Below, piece by piece: positions 42,693 through 53,400 of a stretch of 64,000 bases of DNA. The position numbers and the translations under genes are program-made. Under the pieces are notes generated by a model, which was not told where the DNA came from, did not search any database, and saw only the letters and a list, made by a program, of their open reading frames with translations. Positions within the stretch are counted from its first letter, which is position 1; each line of letters starts with the position of its first letter. This DNA comes from Bacteroidota bacterium (GTDB taxonomy: Bacteria; Bacteroidota; Bacteroidia; Bacteroidales; Paludibacteraceae), in the NCBI GenBank assembly GCA_030706455.1, contig JAUZOL010000001.1, positions 208,276 to 272,275 of the forward strand. Reading direction: 5' to 3'.

Positions 42693-45600
42693 TTAAAAGT
42701 TCAAAGTAAGTTTCGCGGAAACAATCCGATAAGTTGGATTGGGGAAAAAGTCGCTGGAGCGAGTGGAGCTCGACCCCAAGCCATCTACGTTGACGCCGGT
42801 AAATTTGGTCCATGTGTACAAATTGCGGCCGATGAGTGCCACTTTTGCATTTTTCAGCACTTTGTTGATACCAAGTCGTTTGACCGGAAGCTTATATGAC
42901 AACGAGAGTTCGCGCAATGCAACATAGCCGCAATCTTCCACCCAATAATCGGTTGCCAACTGTCCGTTGAATACTGCTGTTGCAAACGATAACGGCAAAC
43001 CAGCCGAAGCAACCTGATCGGAAAATTTAGACCGATATTGATAAGTAAGATACTGAACTGTTTCATTATATTTCTTTCCCCCTTGCTGCCAGTCGATTAC
43101 TGCATACAGAGAGAAAGGTCCGTAGGAGAATGTATTGGTAAATCCAACATTAAAATCAGGAGTTGCATCACCAATTATTTTCTGATTACCGGTTGCTGCA
43201 TTTACATACAAAACAGGAGCTTCGGATGCCGTTCCTAATGCACTTTTGAGGACTACAAAACCCAGTTTATTGACTGTGTAGTCCGACACTTTTGTTGTTC
43301 CATCACCGGCATTGGTTACATAGCCCTGCGAGTTGGTTGCCAACTGCGACAAATTTCTAAAAACGCTGTATCCCCAGATAGCTGTTGTACTGGATCCTAC
43401 GGCTCTGCGGTAGTCTCCATCGGTAAATTCAGGAACACCTCCAAGTGAAGTAATTTTACTACGCACACGACTGAACGTGACTCCCGTATCCCAGGAAAAT
43501 TTCTTTTTATCAATAATTCGCCCACTGACTTCAAGCTCATAAGAGTCTGACCTAACCTTTCCTAAATTATCATAAATGGTGGCAGAACCATCAGTCGGAG
43601 CAAAAGAAGGCACCTGAATAAAATCCTGTCTACTATTTGCAAAAGCATAGTTGAACTGTACATTCAATTTATTGAACAGAACTGCATCAAAACCGAGCTC
43701 TGTCTCTTCCGTTACCGCACGTTGCAGGTCTGTATTTTCGTTTTGAGTATAACTCACGCCTCCCGAACTGGTGATGGTCACCTTACTATCTTTAGCCCCG
43801 AAAGCAGGCAAACTACCAGCCTGTCCGTAAGCAGCACGTAATTTAAGTTCGGAGACAGGTCCAAGCTTTACATCCTCCGTCAGGCGATAAGCCAACGAGG
43901 CACGAGGGAAAAATGCTGTCGCCACGTTGCTACCGAAACGAGAACTATTGTCTAACCGACCTAATACATCAATAAAAAGTTTATCTTTCCATCCGGCCTT
44001 CAGGTTAAGAAAATAACCGTAGTTTATCGTTTTCTCCCAGTTAGAACTGATCGTACGGGTCGCAGCTTCTGTTACATCAAGGCTTTTTACAGGAGCCGTA
44101 AGGTTATAACCCGATGCACTGAATCCTGTTGTCTGTGCTCCTTCATAAACACCTTTTAACGCCGCACCCAGATCAAAATCTTTTATTTTTTTGTTATAGT
44201 TCAACTGTACTTGCAGGTTGCGGGTCGCTGTTTTTGCGGTTGACAAGGTATACGATCCATTATTTAGTGTCACATCCGGCGAAACAGTCTGATAACCTAT
44301 CGGATAATAGTTTTCTGTGTTGTAATATTTATTCTGAATAGATCCTGAAACTTCAGCACTAACCTCCGGTGTGATCTTATACTTGAATTTACCACCCAGA
44401 AGGATATTCTCCGTATCATAATTGTACTTGCGGGTGCTAAGTTCGTACAACGGATTCGCTACACTAAAATTTTGTAATGCAAAGCCATCGGGTTTATATG
44501 AATAACCTCCATCCGAAGTTTTCTGTCCTAAATTGATGAAAGGTTCAAGCAACAAAGCAGCATATAGCACGCCGTTACTCGATCCGGATAATACCGAAGA
44601 AGGTGTATTGGCATCGGAATACTGAACGGTAATTTCTGTTTCAATCTTGCTATTGGGCTTGTATCCAAGGTTCAACAAAAAGTTTTTACGTTTATCGGCA
44701 CCGACAGGTTCTACCACACCGCTTTTGATCTGGTTCTGAAACGACGAAAAGAGCGTATATTTATCGCCGGCCGTTGCAAGTGATACAGAATTATTCAGAT
44801 AAGGTTTATCGCCCAAAAGATTGTTCACGTTATCGTACGAAGTCTGGTAAGGATGCAGGTTTACAGAGTAACCGTTCGACTGATAATCGGTGGTTCTGGC
44901 ACCTGAAGATAGGGCAAATGATCCGTCGGAATTGACTTTGAAGTGATGATACTGCGACGTAGGTGGTACCCGTTGCACATTACTGATTCCAAAATCATTA
45001 TCAACGGTAATATCAATCCGTCCCTTGTCTTTACCTTTTTTTGTAAGAACCTGAATAATACCACCTTCACCGCGGGTACCATAAAGAGCCGCAGCGGCAG
45101 CACCTTTCACCACCTCAATCGATTCGATATCGGATGGATTCAGGTCACCCAGGCTAAGGCTGGTTACAAAACCGTCCACAACCAGCAACGGAGCCACGTT
45201 GCCCGAAATGGATTTTGCTCCACGCAGATAGACGGTACCGCTTTGGCTTCCGTCCGACTGATCGACACGCAAACCGGCCACCTTACCCCTGAGTGAAGTG
45301 GATGCATCGGTCGACGGCACTGTATTTAACTGGGCATTATCTACCTTGGTCAAGGCGAAAGACAATTTTTTCCGGGTAGTTCCTTCGGCAACACCCGTCA
45401 CCACAACCTCAGCAAGCTTGTTGATATCCTCTCGTAAAAACACCTGAACTGGCTCTGCTTCATACACATCAATTTCCTGATTTTTATATCCCACGCTGCT
45501 TATCAACAACGTTACAGGCAAGGCTTTGACGGTAATCTGAAAATTACCTTTCTCATCGGTAATTGCACCACCCTGTTGTCCTTTTGGTTTTATAGTTCCA

Positions 45601-45770
45601 CCAATAACAGAGAGCTTTGAGTTGTCGTCAAGGATTGTACCCTTCAGGGTGACCTGGGCCACCGCGTTTACAGAGACCCAGCATAACACGAATAAAATAA
45701 ATCCGAGGCGATACCGGAATTTCACCGGCCTGCCCTTTCTAATGAATTCAAGAAGAATTTTTTGTACCAT
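42693..45770 (-). CDS. SusC/RagA family TonB-linked outer-membrane protein (divergent)
   Basis: A 1025-residue TonB-dependent transporter. After a signal region (LGFILFVLCWVSVNAVAQ) come a carboxypeptidase-regulatory-like domain (VTLKGTILDDNSKLSVIGG), plug motifs GKVAGLRVDQ, VYLRGAKSIS and LLVVDGF, and a barrel ending RIVSAKLTLNF. It starts 16 nt after a conserved leader hairpin (45787-45834). It is cotranscribed with the upstream APC permease and M20 genes and the downstream SusD-like gene. Its plug sequence differs from the IRIRGTNSIN type of the other pairs. Confidence 0.94.
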   Translation of the reverse strand: MVQKILLEFIRKGRPVKFRYRLGFILFVLCWVSVNAVAQVTLKGTILDDNSKLSVIGGTIKPKGQQGGAITDEKGNFQITVKALPVTLLISSVGYKNQEIDVYEAEPVQVFLREDINKLAEVVVTGVAEGTTRKKLSFALTKVDNAQLNTVPSTDASTSLRGKVAGLRVDQSDGSQSGTVYLRGAKSISGNVAPLLVVDGFVTSLSLGDLNPSDIESIEVVKGAAAAALYGTRGEGGIIQVLTKKGKDKGRIDITVDNDFGISNVQRVPPTSQYHHFKVNSDGSFALSSGARTTDYQSNGYSVNLHPYQTSYDNVNNLLGDKPYLNNSVSLATAGDKYTLFSSFQNQIKSGVVEPVGADKRKNFLLNLGYKPNSKIETEITVQYSDANTPSSVLSGSSNGVLYAALLLEPFINLGQKTSDGGYSYKPDGFALQNFSVANPLYELSTRKYNYDTENILLGGKFKYKITPEVSAEVSGSIQNKYYNTENYYPIGYQTVSPDVTLNNGSYTLSTAKTATRNLQVQLNYNKKIKDFDLGAALKGVYEGAQTTGFSASGYNLTAPVKSLDVTEAATRTISSNWEKTINYGYFLNLKAGWKDKLFIDVLGRLDNSSRFGSNVATAFFPRASLAYRLTEDVKLGPVSELKLRAAYGQAGSLPAFGAKDSKVTITSSGGVSYTQNENTDLQRAVTEETELGFDAVLFNKLNVQFNYAFANSRQDFIQVPSFAPTDGSATIYDNLGKVRSDSYELEVSGRIIDKKKFSWDTGVTFSRVRSKITSLGGVPEFTDGDYRRAVGSSTTAIWGYSVFRNLSQLATNSQGYVTNAGDGTTKVSDYTVNKLGFVVLKSALGTASEAPVLYVNAATGNQKIIGDATPDFNVGFTNTFSYGPFSLYAVIDWQQGGKKYNETVQYLTYQYRSKFSDQVASAGLPLSFATAVFNGQLATDYWVEDCGYVALRELSLSYKLPVKRLGINKVLKNAKVALIGRNLYTWTKFTGVNVDGLGSSSTRSSDFFPNPTYRIVSAKLTLNF

Positions 45771-45786
45771 ACATTTTTTGAATTAG

Positions 45787-45834
45787 ACGAGGCTATTACT
45801 TTCACAATTGCCGACGGAGAAGTAACAGTCTCGT
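45787..45834 (-). promoter_or_regulatory. Conserved susC leader hairpin (copy H2)
   Basis: On the minus strand ACGAGACTGTTACTT pairs imperfectly with AAGTAATAGCCTCGT around a loop holding CTCCGTCGGCAATTGTG. The loop core CCGTCGGCAA is identical in the copy at 56235-56284. The 3' foot of the hairpin is 16 nt from the susC ATG, so it can cover or expose the ribosome-binding region. Confidence 0.65.
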
Positions 45835-45861
45835 TCGGTTAAAACTATTGATAAATTTCGA

Positions 45862-47502
45862 CTACTTCCTTTGGGTTTTAGCAAACACAAAAAACACATT
45901 AGCCACTGATAATGAAACTGATATTACAAAGAGCACTTTATCGCTCCCCCACCCGTTGGCATACTGGTAAATCACCGCAACACCTGCCAATAATCCGGAC
46001 AAAGAGAATCCGATATATTTCAAAATTGCGACATCCCGGAGGCTGGCATCACCTTTACCTATATTGCTATTTTTCAAGCCATAAGCAATATAAATATCAA
46101 GACCGACAGTCATCCAAATCAACAGGCGTATCCATGTATCCGCCGGAAGAAACACCATCATAAAAAGACAGGTGATGATGCCCAAAACCGGTACTAATGG
46201 CACGAGCGGAGTACGAAAAGCGCGCTGAGCATCCGGCATTGTTCTGCGCATAACAAGAATGCCGGCACAAACCAGACTAAATGCCAAAAGAGTTCCGATA
46301 CTGGTCATTTCACCGGCAACACGTGCGGGGACTAATGCAGAGAACAACCCCACTGCGACTAACAACAGCAAGTTACTTTTCACAGGAGTGCGAAACACCG
46401 GATGAATCGTGGAAAAAACTTTCGGCAGTAAGCCATCTTTGCTCATACTGTAGAAAATACGGCTTTGACCCAACAACATAACCAAAATAACCGAGGTGTA
46501 CCCTGCCAGAATAGCCAGCACAATGGCTTTGTTGAGCCAAGGGTAGTCGGGGTGGACAATTCCTCCCGCAACTGCATGGCCCATATTATCAACAGCAATG
46601 GCAACAGGCGCAATGCCATCATGTCCTTTGAATGCTGTGTAGTGCACAACACCGGTCATTACATGGGCAAAGAGAATGTAGAGTACCGTACAGATTAACA
46701 AAGAAACAAGTATCCCGATGGGCATATTCCGTTTCGGATTTTTTGCTTCTTGCGCGGCCGTACTGACTGCATCAAAGCCAATGAATGCAAAAAAGACCAC
46801 CGCGGCCGCTCTGATGATGCCACTAAATCCATATTGCCCAAAAGCGCCTGTATTGTCAGGAATATAAGGGACATAATTATCAGAACGAATGTATTGCCAA
46901 CCCAAGAAAATAAATACCAGCACTACTGCTATCTTTAAAACAACAATCGCGTTATTCACCCAGGCACTACCTTCGGTTCCACGTATCAACAACAGACTGA
47001 CCAAAACAACAATAAGAGCTGCCGGTAGATTGATAATACCACCGTCCCAGGGACACAGGGTGAGTTCCGCAGGAAGATGCACCCCAAAACCATCAAGAAA
47101 TCTGACCAGATAACGGCTCCAGCTAATACTGACCGTTGCGGCTGCAATTGCATACTCCAGAACCAAATCCCAACCTATAATCCAGGCAATCAACTCACCC
47201 ATTGTAGCATACGAATAGGTATAAGCGCTACCAGCCACCGGAATCATGGAAGCAAACTCTGCATAACACAGTCCGGCAAAACAACACCCTAAGGCTGCAA
47301 TGGCAAATGAAATGGTAATGGCCGGACCGGCCTGATTGGCTGCGGCACCACCTGTTATCGAAAATAACCCTGCCCCTATAATTGCACCAATCCCCAGAGC
47401 AATCAGCTTCCCTGCGCCCAGCGTTTTTTTTAGCGAATGGCTATCATTCGCATTTGACTCAGCTAATAAACTTACAATTGACTTCTTGACAAATAAACTC
47501 AT
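45862..47502 (-). CDS. APC-superfamily amino acid permease (paralogue of 28245-29693)
   Basis: A 546-residue inner-membrane protein. Signature segments are KLIALGIGAIIGAGLFSITGGAA, SAYTYSYATMGELIAWIIGWDLVLEY and VFFAFIGFDAVSTAAQEAKNPKRNMP, nearly identical in layout to the other permease in the window. It is longer at the C-terminus by about 60 residues with two extra hydrophobic segments. It should import an amino acid or a small peptide-derived product. It lies between the M20 peptidase gene (12 bp upstream) and a susC gene. Confidence 0.92.
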   Translation of the reverse strand: MSLFVKKSIVSLLAESNANDSHSLKKTLGAGKLIALGIGAIIGAGLFSITGGAAANQAGPAITISFAIAALGCCFAGLCYAEFASMIPVAGSAYTYSYATMGELIAWIIGWDLVLEYAIAAATVSISWSRYLVRFLDGFGVHLPAELTLCPWDGGIINLPAALIVVLVSLLLIRGTEGSAWVNNAIVVLKIAVVLVFIFLGWQYIRSDNYVPYIPDNTGAFGQYGFSGIIRAAAVVFFAFIGFDAVSTAAQEAKNPKRNMPIGILVSLLICTVLYILFAHVMTGVVHYTAFKGHDGIAPVAIAVDNMGHAVAGGIVHPDYPWLNKAIVLAILAGYTSVILVMLLGQSRIFYSMSKDGLLPKVFSTIHPVFRTPVKSNLLLLVAVGLFSALVPARVAGEMTSIGTLLAFSLVCAGILVMRRTMPDAQRAFRTPLVPLVPVLGIITCLFMMVFLPADTWIRLLIWMTVGLDIYIAYGLKNSNIGKGDASLRDVAILKYIGFSLSGLLAGVAVIYQYANGWGSDKVLFVISVSLSVANVFFVFAKTQRK

Positions 47503-47513
47503 AGATATTATTG

Positions 47514-48968
47514 TTATTTCTTAACCCGGTAATCTAAAGCCGGAGCTCGATTTCCAAGCAACGGTTCATACTTAAAGCCCGATCCACGACGCTTTTCAAA
47601 CTCATCTTTAGCATCAGAAACCAATTTCGGATCCGAATAAAGATCGATAGCCGTCAGAGCAAACACTTTCGCGGCATTGATGAGAGCTTTAGTCCCTATT
47701 GTAGAGCCATCGGAAGCCACATTTTGCCAGCTGTGTCCTGCGCTACCGGGAATAAATCCGGCGACACCAAAACTTACTGTCGGCACATTCCAGCTGACAT
47801 CACCCACGTCGGAAGAGCCTCCACCCTGAGAGACCGTCTCTTCTCCGAGCGGTTTTACTTTGGCAGCATTGGCCAAAATAGTGTCGTTTTCTCCCAGCCC
47901 TTTTACAATTTCTCTTGCAAAAGCCGCCTCTCTTTCATTATATGCCACACCTCCCACCTGCTCCAGATTACGTTGTACTGCTTGTGCCAGAGTTTTATTA
48001 AACAAGCGTTCGTAAAAACCGGAGATGATTTCGGGCTTGACTGTGGTTTGAGTACCTAAAGCAGCACCCTGAGCTGCCTGATTGACCCACGTGATCAAAT
48101 CTTTGAGTGTCTCTCGCTTTGGACTGCGGATATAATAGGAAACCTTAGCGTAGGCAGGAACCACATTCGGAGCATCGCCTCCGTTTGAAATCACATAGTG
48201 GATGCGAGAAGAAGTTGGAACATGCTCTCTCATCATGTTCACTAGATAATCGAATGCCTCAACACCATCCAGCGCAGACCGACCTTTGTCGGGACTTCCT
48301 GCTGCATGTGCCGCTTTACCGTAAAAATGAAAATCGATCATTTGAATAGCCGTACCGCTATTAGTATTCACAGCATTGGCTCCTCCCGGATGCCAATCGA
48401 GAACAATGTCAACGCCTTTAAATATGCCTTCACGAGCCATGTAAACTTTTCCTCCGCCGCCTTCTTCAGCAGGGGTACCAAACACCTTAATGGTTCCGGA
48501 ATGTTTCGTTTTATCAAGCCATTGCTTGATGGCTATTGCTCCTGCAACTGAACCTGTACCAAAGATGTTGTGCCCGCACCCATGTCCACTTCCTCCTTCA
48601 ACAAGAGGCTTCCGATATGGTACTGTATCTTGCGACAACCCCGGAAGTGCATCGAATTCGGCCAGAATGCCGATAACCGGATAACCATTGCCGTATGTAG
48701 CCACAAAAGCAGTGGGCATACCAGCCACGCCCGCTTCAATTTTGAACCCGTTTTTTTGCAGTTGTTGCTGTAAAAGACTTGAACTCTTGGTTTCGATGAA
48801 ACCGAGTTCAGACAATGACCATATGGATTTCTGAATTTTATCATATGTCGGAATGAATTTGTTCAGATAGTCAATTGCAATTTCTTTTCCGTCTGTCTGT
48901 GGTGTGTTTGCAAATGAGTTGACACCTGCAATCAAAAGCAACAATAAGGTTGAAAATAGTTGTTTCAT
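47514..48968 (-). CDS. M20-family amidohydrolase/peptidase (AbgB-like), secreted
   Basis: A 484-residue protein from the ATG at 48968, which provides the signal peptide MKQLFSTLLLLLIAGVNSFA. The longer frame to 49091 is not signal-like. M20 motifs are present: EFDALPG, GHGCGHNIFGTGSV, GTPAEEGGGGKVYM, DIVLDWHPGG and the C-terminal VSFGVAGFIPGSAGHSWQ. It is closest to AbgB/aminobenzoyl-glutamate-type amidohydrolases, which cut amide bonds of acyl- or aroyl-amino acids. Relatives deacylate N-acyl-cysteine and related conjugates. The context (SusCD, M28 and M14 peptidases, APC permease) suggests release of amino acids from small amides in the periplasm. Confidence 0.9.
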   Translation of the reverse strand: MKQLFSTLLLLLIAGVNSFANTPQTDGKEIAIDYLNKFIPTYDKIQKSIWSLSELGFIETKSSSLLQQQLQKNGFKIEAGVAGMPTAFVATYGNGYPVIGILAEFDALPGLSQDTVPYRKPLVEGGSGHGCGHNIFGTGSVAGAIAIKQWLDKTKHSGTIKVFGTPAEEGGGGKVYMAREGIFKGVDIVLDWHPGGANAVNTNSGTAIQMIDFHFYGKAAHAAGSPDKGRSALDGVEAFDYLVNMMREHVPTSSRIHYVISNGGDAPNVVPAYAKVSYYIRSPKRETLKDLITWVNQAAQGAALGTQTTVKPEIISGFYERLFNKTLAQAVQRNLEQVGGVAYNEREAAFAREIVKGLGENDTILANAAKVKPLGEETVSQGGGSSDVGDVSWNVPTVSFGVAGFIPGSAGHSWQNVASDGSTIGTKALINAAKVFALTAIDLYSDPKLVSDAKDEFEKRRGSGFKYEPLLGNRAPALDYRVKK

Positions 48969-49071
48969 CCGTAAATAATTGTTCTTTAAAGGTCGGATGG
49001 AACTCGCATGACAATTTTCATACGTGTTTATGTTGAGTAAACATGCTCGTTTCATTATTAGTGATTTTAAA

Positions 49072-49104
49072 AATACTCCAGTCAGTGTCATTGGCTGGAG
49101 TATT
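49072..49104 (-). terminator. Hairpin after susD, before the M20 gene
   Basis: AATACTCCAG (49072-49081) pairs with CTGGAGTATT (49095-49104). The minus strand continues TTTTAAAATC. It lies between susD and the M20 gene, like the hairpin after susD at 10376. It probably lowers expression of downstream genes rather than stopping it. Confidence 0.65.
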
Positions 49105-49113
49105 ATTTGTTGG

Positions 49114-50487
49114 TTAGTAACTCGGATTCTGAACTAAGTCTTTATCTGCTTGAATATCGTTATATGGAATGGGGAAAATCCATTTTTGAGAGTTTGTAAC
49201 ACCAAGAACGGTACCGGCTCGCTTGGTGCGAGTAAGATCGAACCAACGGTGAGCTTCAAATGGGAATTCTATGCGATTTTCATTCTCAATGGCAAGAATC
49301 ACATCAGATTGGGATAATCCTGTCAAAGGAAGTACCGCAATCTGAGCCCGCTGTCTTATGGCATTCAGGTCAGCAATTGCACCGGACAAATCAGGAGTTG
49401 CTTTCTTGGCACGAGCCTCGGCTCTGATTAAATATTGCTCAGCAATGCGAAGAATGTATGCCGGATCGTCTCCCGTTGTTCTCCAATACAGATTTCCGAC
49501 ATAGAACTTCGGATTGGTTGCTGTTGAAAGATCCGAAACAAGAGCTTTGCGCGTACCCCCTACAGCAGCATCATTCAACTGATTGAAAATATTCTCCGAT
49601 GGTGCCCACTCATGGCGTCCACCGTTTGCTGATGCCAACCAATAAGTAGCATGAGTATTTTTATCAGAAGTGGTGTAAAGCAGCTCGAAGATAGACTCTT
49701 TCGTCGCTTTATTCTTGAAAAACGATGAATAGTCAACCAGCTGGTAATTACCCGTATCTGCTATTATAAGAGACGCATACTCTTCTGCTTTAGTCCAATT
49801 TTCAGTATATAAATAGACTCTTGCAAGTAATGCACGAACAGTATTTTTCGTCACTTTATTCCTATTTACTGTTTCTGGCAATAAAGGCAAAGCTGTTTGC
49901 AAATCTTTGATTACCTGTGCGTACACGTCCGCTTGCGTACTTTGCTTCACCCCATCGAAATCGTGCGCGGTAATTGTCCCTTTTGTAATTATAGGAACGT
50001 TGCCAAATGTGCGACCTAAATCAAAGAGCGACAATGCTCTTATAAAATAAGCTTCTCCAATGATCCGGTTCTTCTCACTATCTGAAATGACTTGCGAAGA
50101 CAAAGCCGATGTTTTATCAATTACGAGATTAGCTTCATTCAATGTAGAATATATTGCATACCAGATCGTGTTTATGGTAGTATTATCCGACTGATAAGAA
50201 TGATCATTGAAAGCCCTGTAATAATTAAGAGATCCGCTCCACGTCACATCATTTCCAGCCAGATAAATGGCGGCTACGAATTCACGACCATAATAATTAT
50301 CCGACTGCAATTTGTCATATGCTCCGGCTAAAGCTGCATTGGCAGATTTAAGATCGACAACTGCCGCATCGTTCGAAACCGATTGCTGGGGTGACAGATC
50401 AAGAATGTTGTTACAACTGTAAATCAACAATAGCGACCCAGCCAAGACGATTTGATAAAAATATTTGTTAATCCTATTGATTTTCAT
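49114..50487 (-). CDS. RagB/SusD family outer-membrane lipoprotein
   Basis: A 457-residue lipoprotein (VLAGSLLLIYSCNN, lipobox IYSC). SusD motifs are GEAYFIRALSLFDLGRTFGNVPI in the first half and ENENRIEFPFEAHRWFDLTRT plus IFPIPYNDI...QNPSY at the end. It closely parallels the SusD at 34530-35879, including the shared VLGVTN segment. It is the binding partner of the SusC encoded 12 bp upstream. The surrounding M28 and M20 genes suggest peptide-like cargo. Confidence 0.94.
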   Translation of the reverse strand: MKINRINKYFYQIVLAGSLLLIYSCNNILDLSPQQSVSNDAAVVDLKSANAALAGAYDKLQSDNYYGREFVAAIYLAGNDVTWSGSLNYYRAFNDHSYQSDNTTINTIWYAIYSTLNEANLVIDKTSALSSQVISDSEKNRIIGEAYFIRALSLFDLGRTFGNVPIITKGTITAHDFDGVKQSTQADVYAQVIKDLQTALPLLPETVNRNKVTKNTVRALLARVYLYTENWTKAEEYASLIIADTGNYQLVDYSSFFKNKATKESIFELLYTTSDKNTHATYWLASANGGRHEWAPSENIFNQLNDAAVGGTRKALVSDLSTATNPKFYVGNLYWRTTGDDPAYILRIAEQYLIRAEARAKKATPDLSGAIADLNAIRQRAQIAVLPLTGLSQSDVILAIENENRIEFPFEAHRWFDLTRTKRAGTVLGVTNSQKWIFPIPYNDIQADKDLVQNPSY

Positions 50488-50499
50488 AATAATAACTAT

Positions 50500-53400
50500 T
50501 TACAATGTAATATTTGCACCGAATAATATTTGTCGGGGTTGGGGTGGAATGGCAAAATCAAGACCTTGTACTGTTCCATTGGTTTGATCGGCTGCCGTAT
50601 TGCCTTCTGGATCGGCGCCCGAATATTTAGTGATGGTAAAGATGTTAGTACCACTCACATAAAATCGCAGTTTGGTCAATCCGACTTTTGCTGCAAGGTT
50701 TTGTGGTAATGTGTAGCCAACAGTCAGATTACGCAACCGGAGAAAAGAACCGTCTTCCAGAAAACGACTGCTCTGAAAGTCATTATTATAGCTTCCGTCT
50801 GCATTCTGAACGGTGGATGCACGAGGAATATCAGTAATATCTCCTGGTTTTTGCCAACGTCGCATCTGGCTTTTAAGCAATCCCCAGTTGGTACCACGCA
50901 CACCGCCATGTTCCTGAAAGAAACGATTCATGTTAAACACATCGTTACCCACAGAAAAATATACAAAAGCCGACAAGTCAAAATCTTTGTATCGTAGCGT
51001 ATTGCGCAGTCCTCCAGTGAATGTAGGCCAGGCATTTCCTACGATTTGCCGGTCGGCGGTAGTAATTTTACCGTCTTTGTTCACATCTTGATAAACAGCA
51101 TTTCCGGTTTGAGGATCAACATAAAGTTGTTTATAGAGCCAGAACGAATACATCGGATAACCCTGTTGTAAACGTACCCAGTCGCGTGAATATTGAGAAA
51201 ATGAAATAGGTAGTTTTTCTACAAGATTTTTGTTGTGGGAAATCTGAAAAGATGATGCCCATTCGAAATTCTTAGCTTTAATATTGGTGGAATTAATTTG
51301 TATTTCAAAGCCTTTATTACTCATTGCTCCAATATTCTGGATAGTTGACGAATAACCTGTTTTTCCAGGAACCGGAACATTTAGAAGTAAGTCGTAGGTA
51401 TACTTGTTGTAGTAATTCACCTCAAATGACAGACGATTCGATAATAGAGACGATTCCAGACCGAGATTCCATTGACGGGTGGTTTCCCATTTCAGATCCG
51501 GATTACTTAATTGCGAACTGGCAATACCAGCTGCATCACCATAGTTTGCACCTCCTCCCCAGAGTCCTAACGATGCAAAATCGTCAATATCCTGGTTTCC
51601 TGTCCACCCTATACTGGCTTTGGCTTTCAATTCATCTACAAATCGAAAATTGTCTTTTATCCAGCTTTCCTGACCAATTCGCCAGGCTGCTCCTAATGAG
51701 GGAAAATAGCCCCACCGGTTTGATTTTCCGAACCGAGATGATGCATCAGCTCTAAGATTGGCATCTACACTATATTTATTGTCAAAACTGTAGTTTGCGC
51801 CGCCAAAGTAAGAGACCAGACCTGATGCCGAAGCGCTTGTTGTTCCTGAGGTGATTGCCGCTGAAGAGATAGTCTGAAACTGGTCACTCGGAAATCCTGA
51901 TGCATTGATAGTTTCATTCTGATAATTACGTTTCTGCACCGTATTGCCCAAAAACAATGAAACAAAATGAGAATCGTGAATAGTGGTAAAGTAATTGACC
52001 AATTGTTCTGCAACCCATGTTTGCTCAATGCTTGTTGCATCTGTTGCAGTGCCACTAGGTTGTCCATCGGACAATTGTGTGTTGAAGTATCTTTTTTCGT
52101 GATAATTATTCAGGTCAGTGCTGACTGAAGACTTAAATGAAAGATTGTTTAGGATATTCCATTTGGCATATACATTGTTTATAGAGCGTAATCCATAAGA
52201 ATGATGGTTATTATTATTGATTAGAGCAATAATATTATCGAAAATGCCATACTTTGCGTACGACCCGTCTGTATTATAAATGGGCAACAGAGTGGCAGTA
52301 TGCACACTTGCCTGCAAAATTCCCTTAGGACTGTTTGCCGTTCTTGACAATGACCGAATGGAATAATCAACAGAATTGCTGGTTCCTATAGTTAATTGAT
52401 TATTAATCTTATGATCCAGATTAACCCTGAAATTATATCGGGAATAATCTTGTATTTTTACAATCGCCTCTTGAGAGGTATAACCGCCACCAATAAAAAA
52501 TGTCGTTTTAGCATCTCCTCCGTTAACCGATAAATTATACGTCTGCACAGCTGCCGCTCTGAATGCCAAACTCTGACGGTCATAAGTAGATTGTTCATCT
52601 GGAGTTCCAAGTCCACCTTCAGTTTTAGGTCGATAGGGACGAGTGGCATAAGGTTTACCGTCATTGACCCAAGCTTCATTAATGATTTCAGCCTGATCAG
52701 GTCCGGATGCCAAATCCCATAGCTTAGCAGCTTTGGCAAAACCATATTCTGCATCCAGATTGATTCTGGTTTTTGCATTATTCTTGCCTCGTTTGGTTGT
52801 AATCAAGATAACCCCGTTTGCACCACGAGCGCCATATACGGCTGTTGCATTGGCATCTTTAAGAATTTCCACATTTTCAATATCGGCCGGGTTAATATCA
52901 GAGAGAGGATTGGTCGTTTGTCCTCCAATGCTGATGGTTTGAAGTGTTTTACTGCTGATGGGGACTCCATCTATTACGTATAAAGGATCATTTCCGGCAT
53001 TGATAGAGGTAGTTCCGCGTAAACGAACAAAAACGCTGGATCCGGGAGTGCCTGAAGTAGTCGAAACCAGCAAACCAGGCGCTTGACCTTGTATCTGTTC
53101 GTTAAATCCGGCTCCTGCTATATTTTTGATCTGGTCCGATTTTATTTCAGATATTGCACTCGTTTTTGCATTTTTTTTAGTCTGAATATAGCCCGTCACA
53201 ACGACTTCATTCAGTCCAAGAGCATCTTCTTCTAAAATAAAATCAGTTGAACCAGAACCATTGACTATTATCTCTTTGGTTAGTGTTTTGTATCCAACAT
53301 AATTAACAGCCAAACGCGTCTTTCTTCCGCTGACTAGACGCAAAATAAAATTGCCTTTGTCATCACTTATACTTCCCAGGCTGGATCCTTCGGCTTTTAT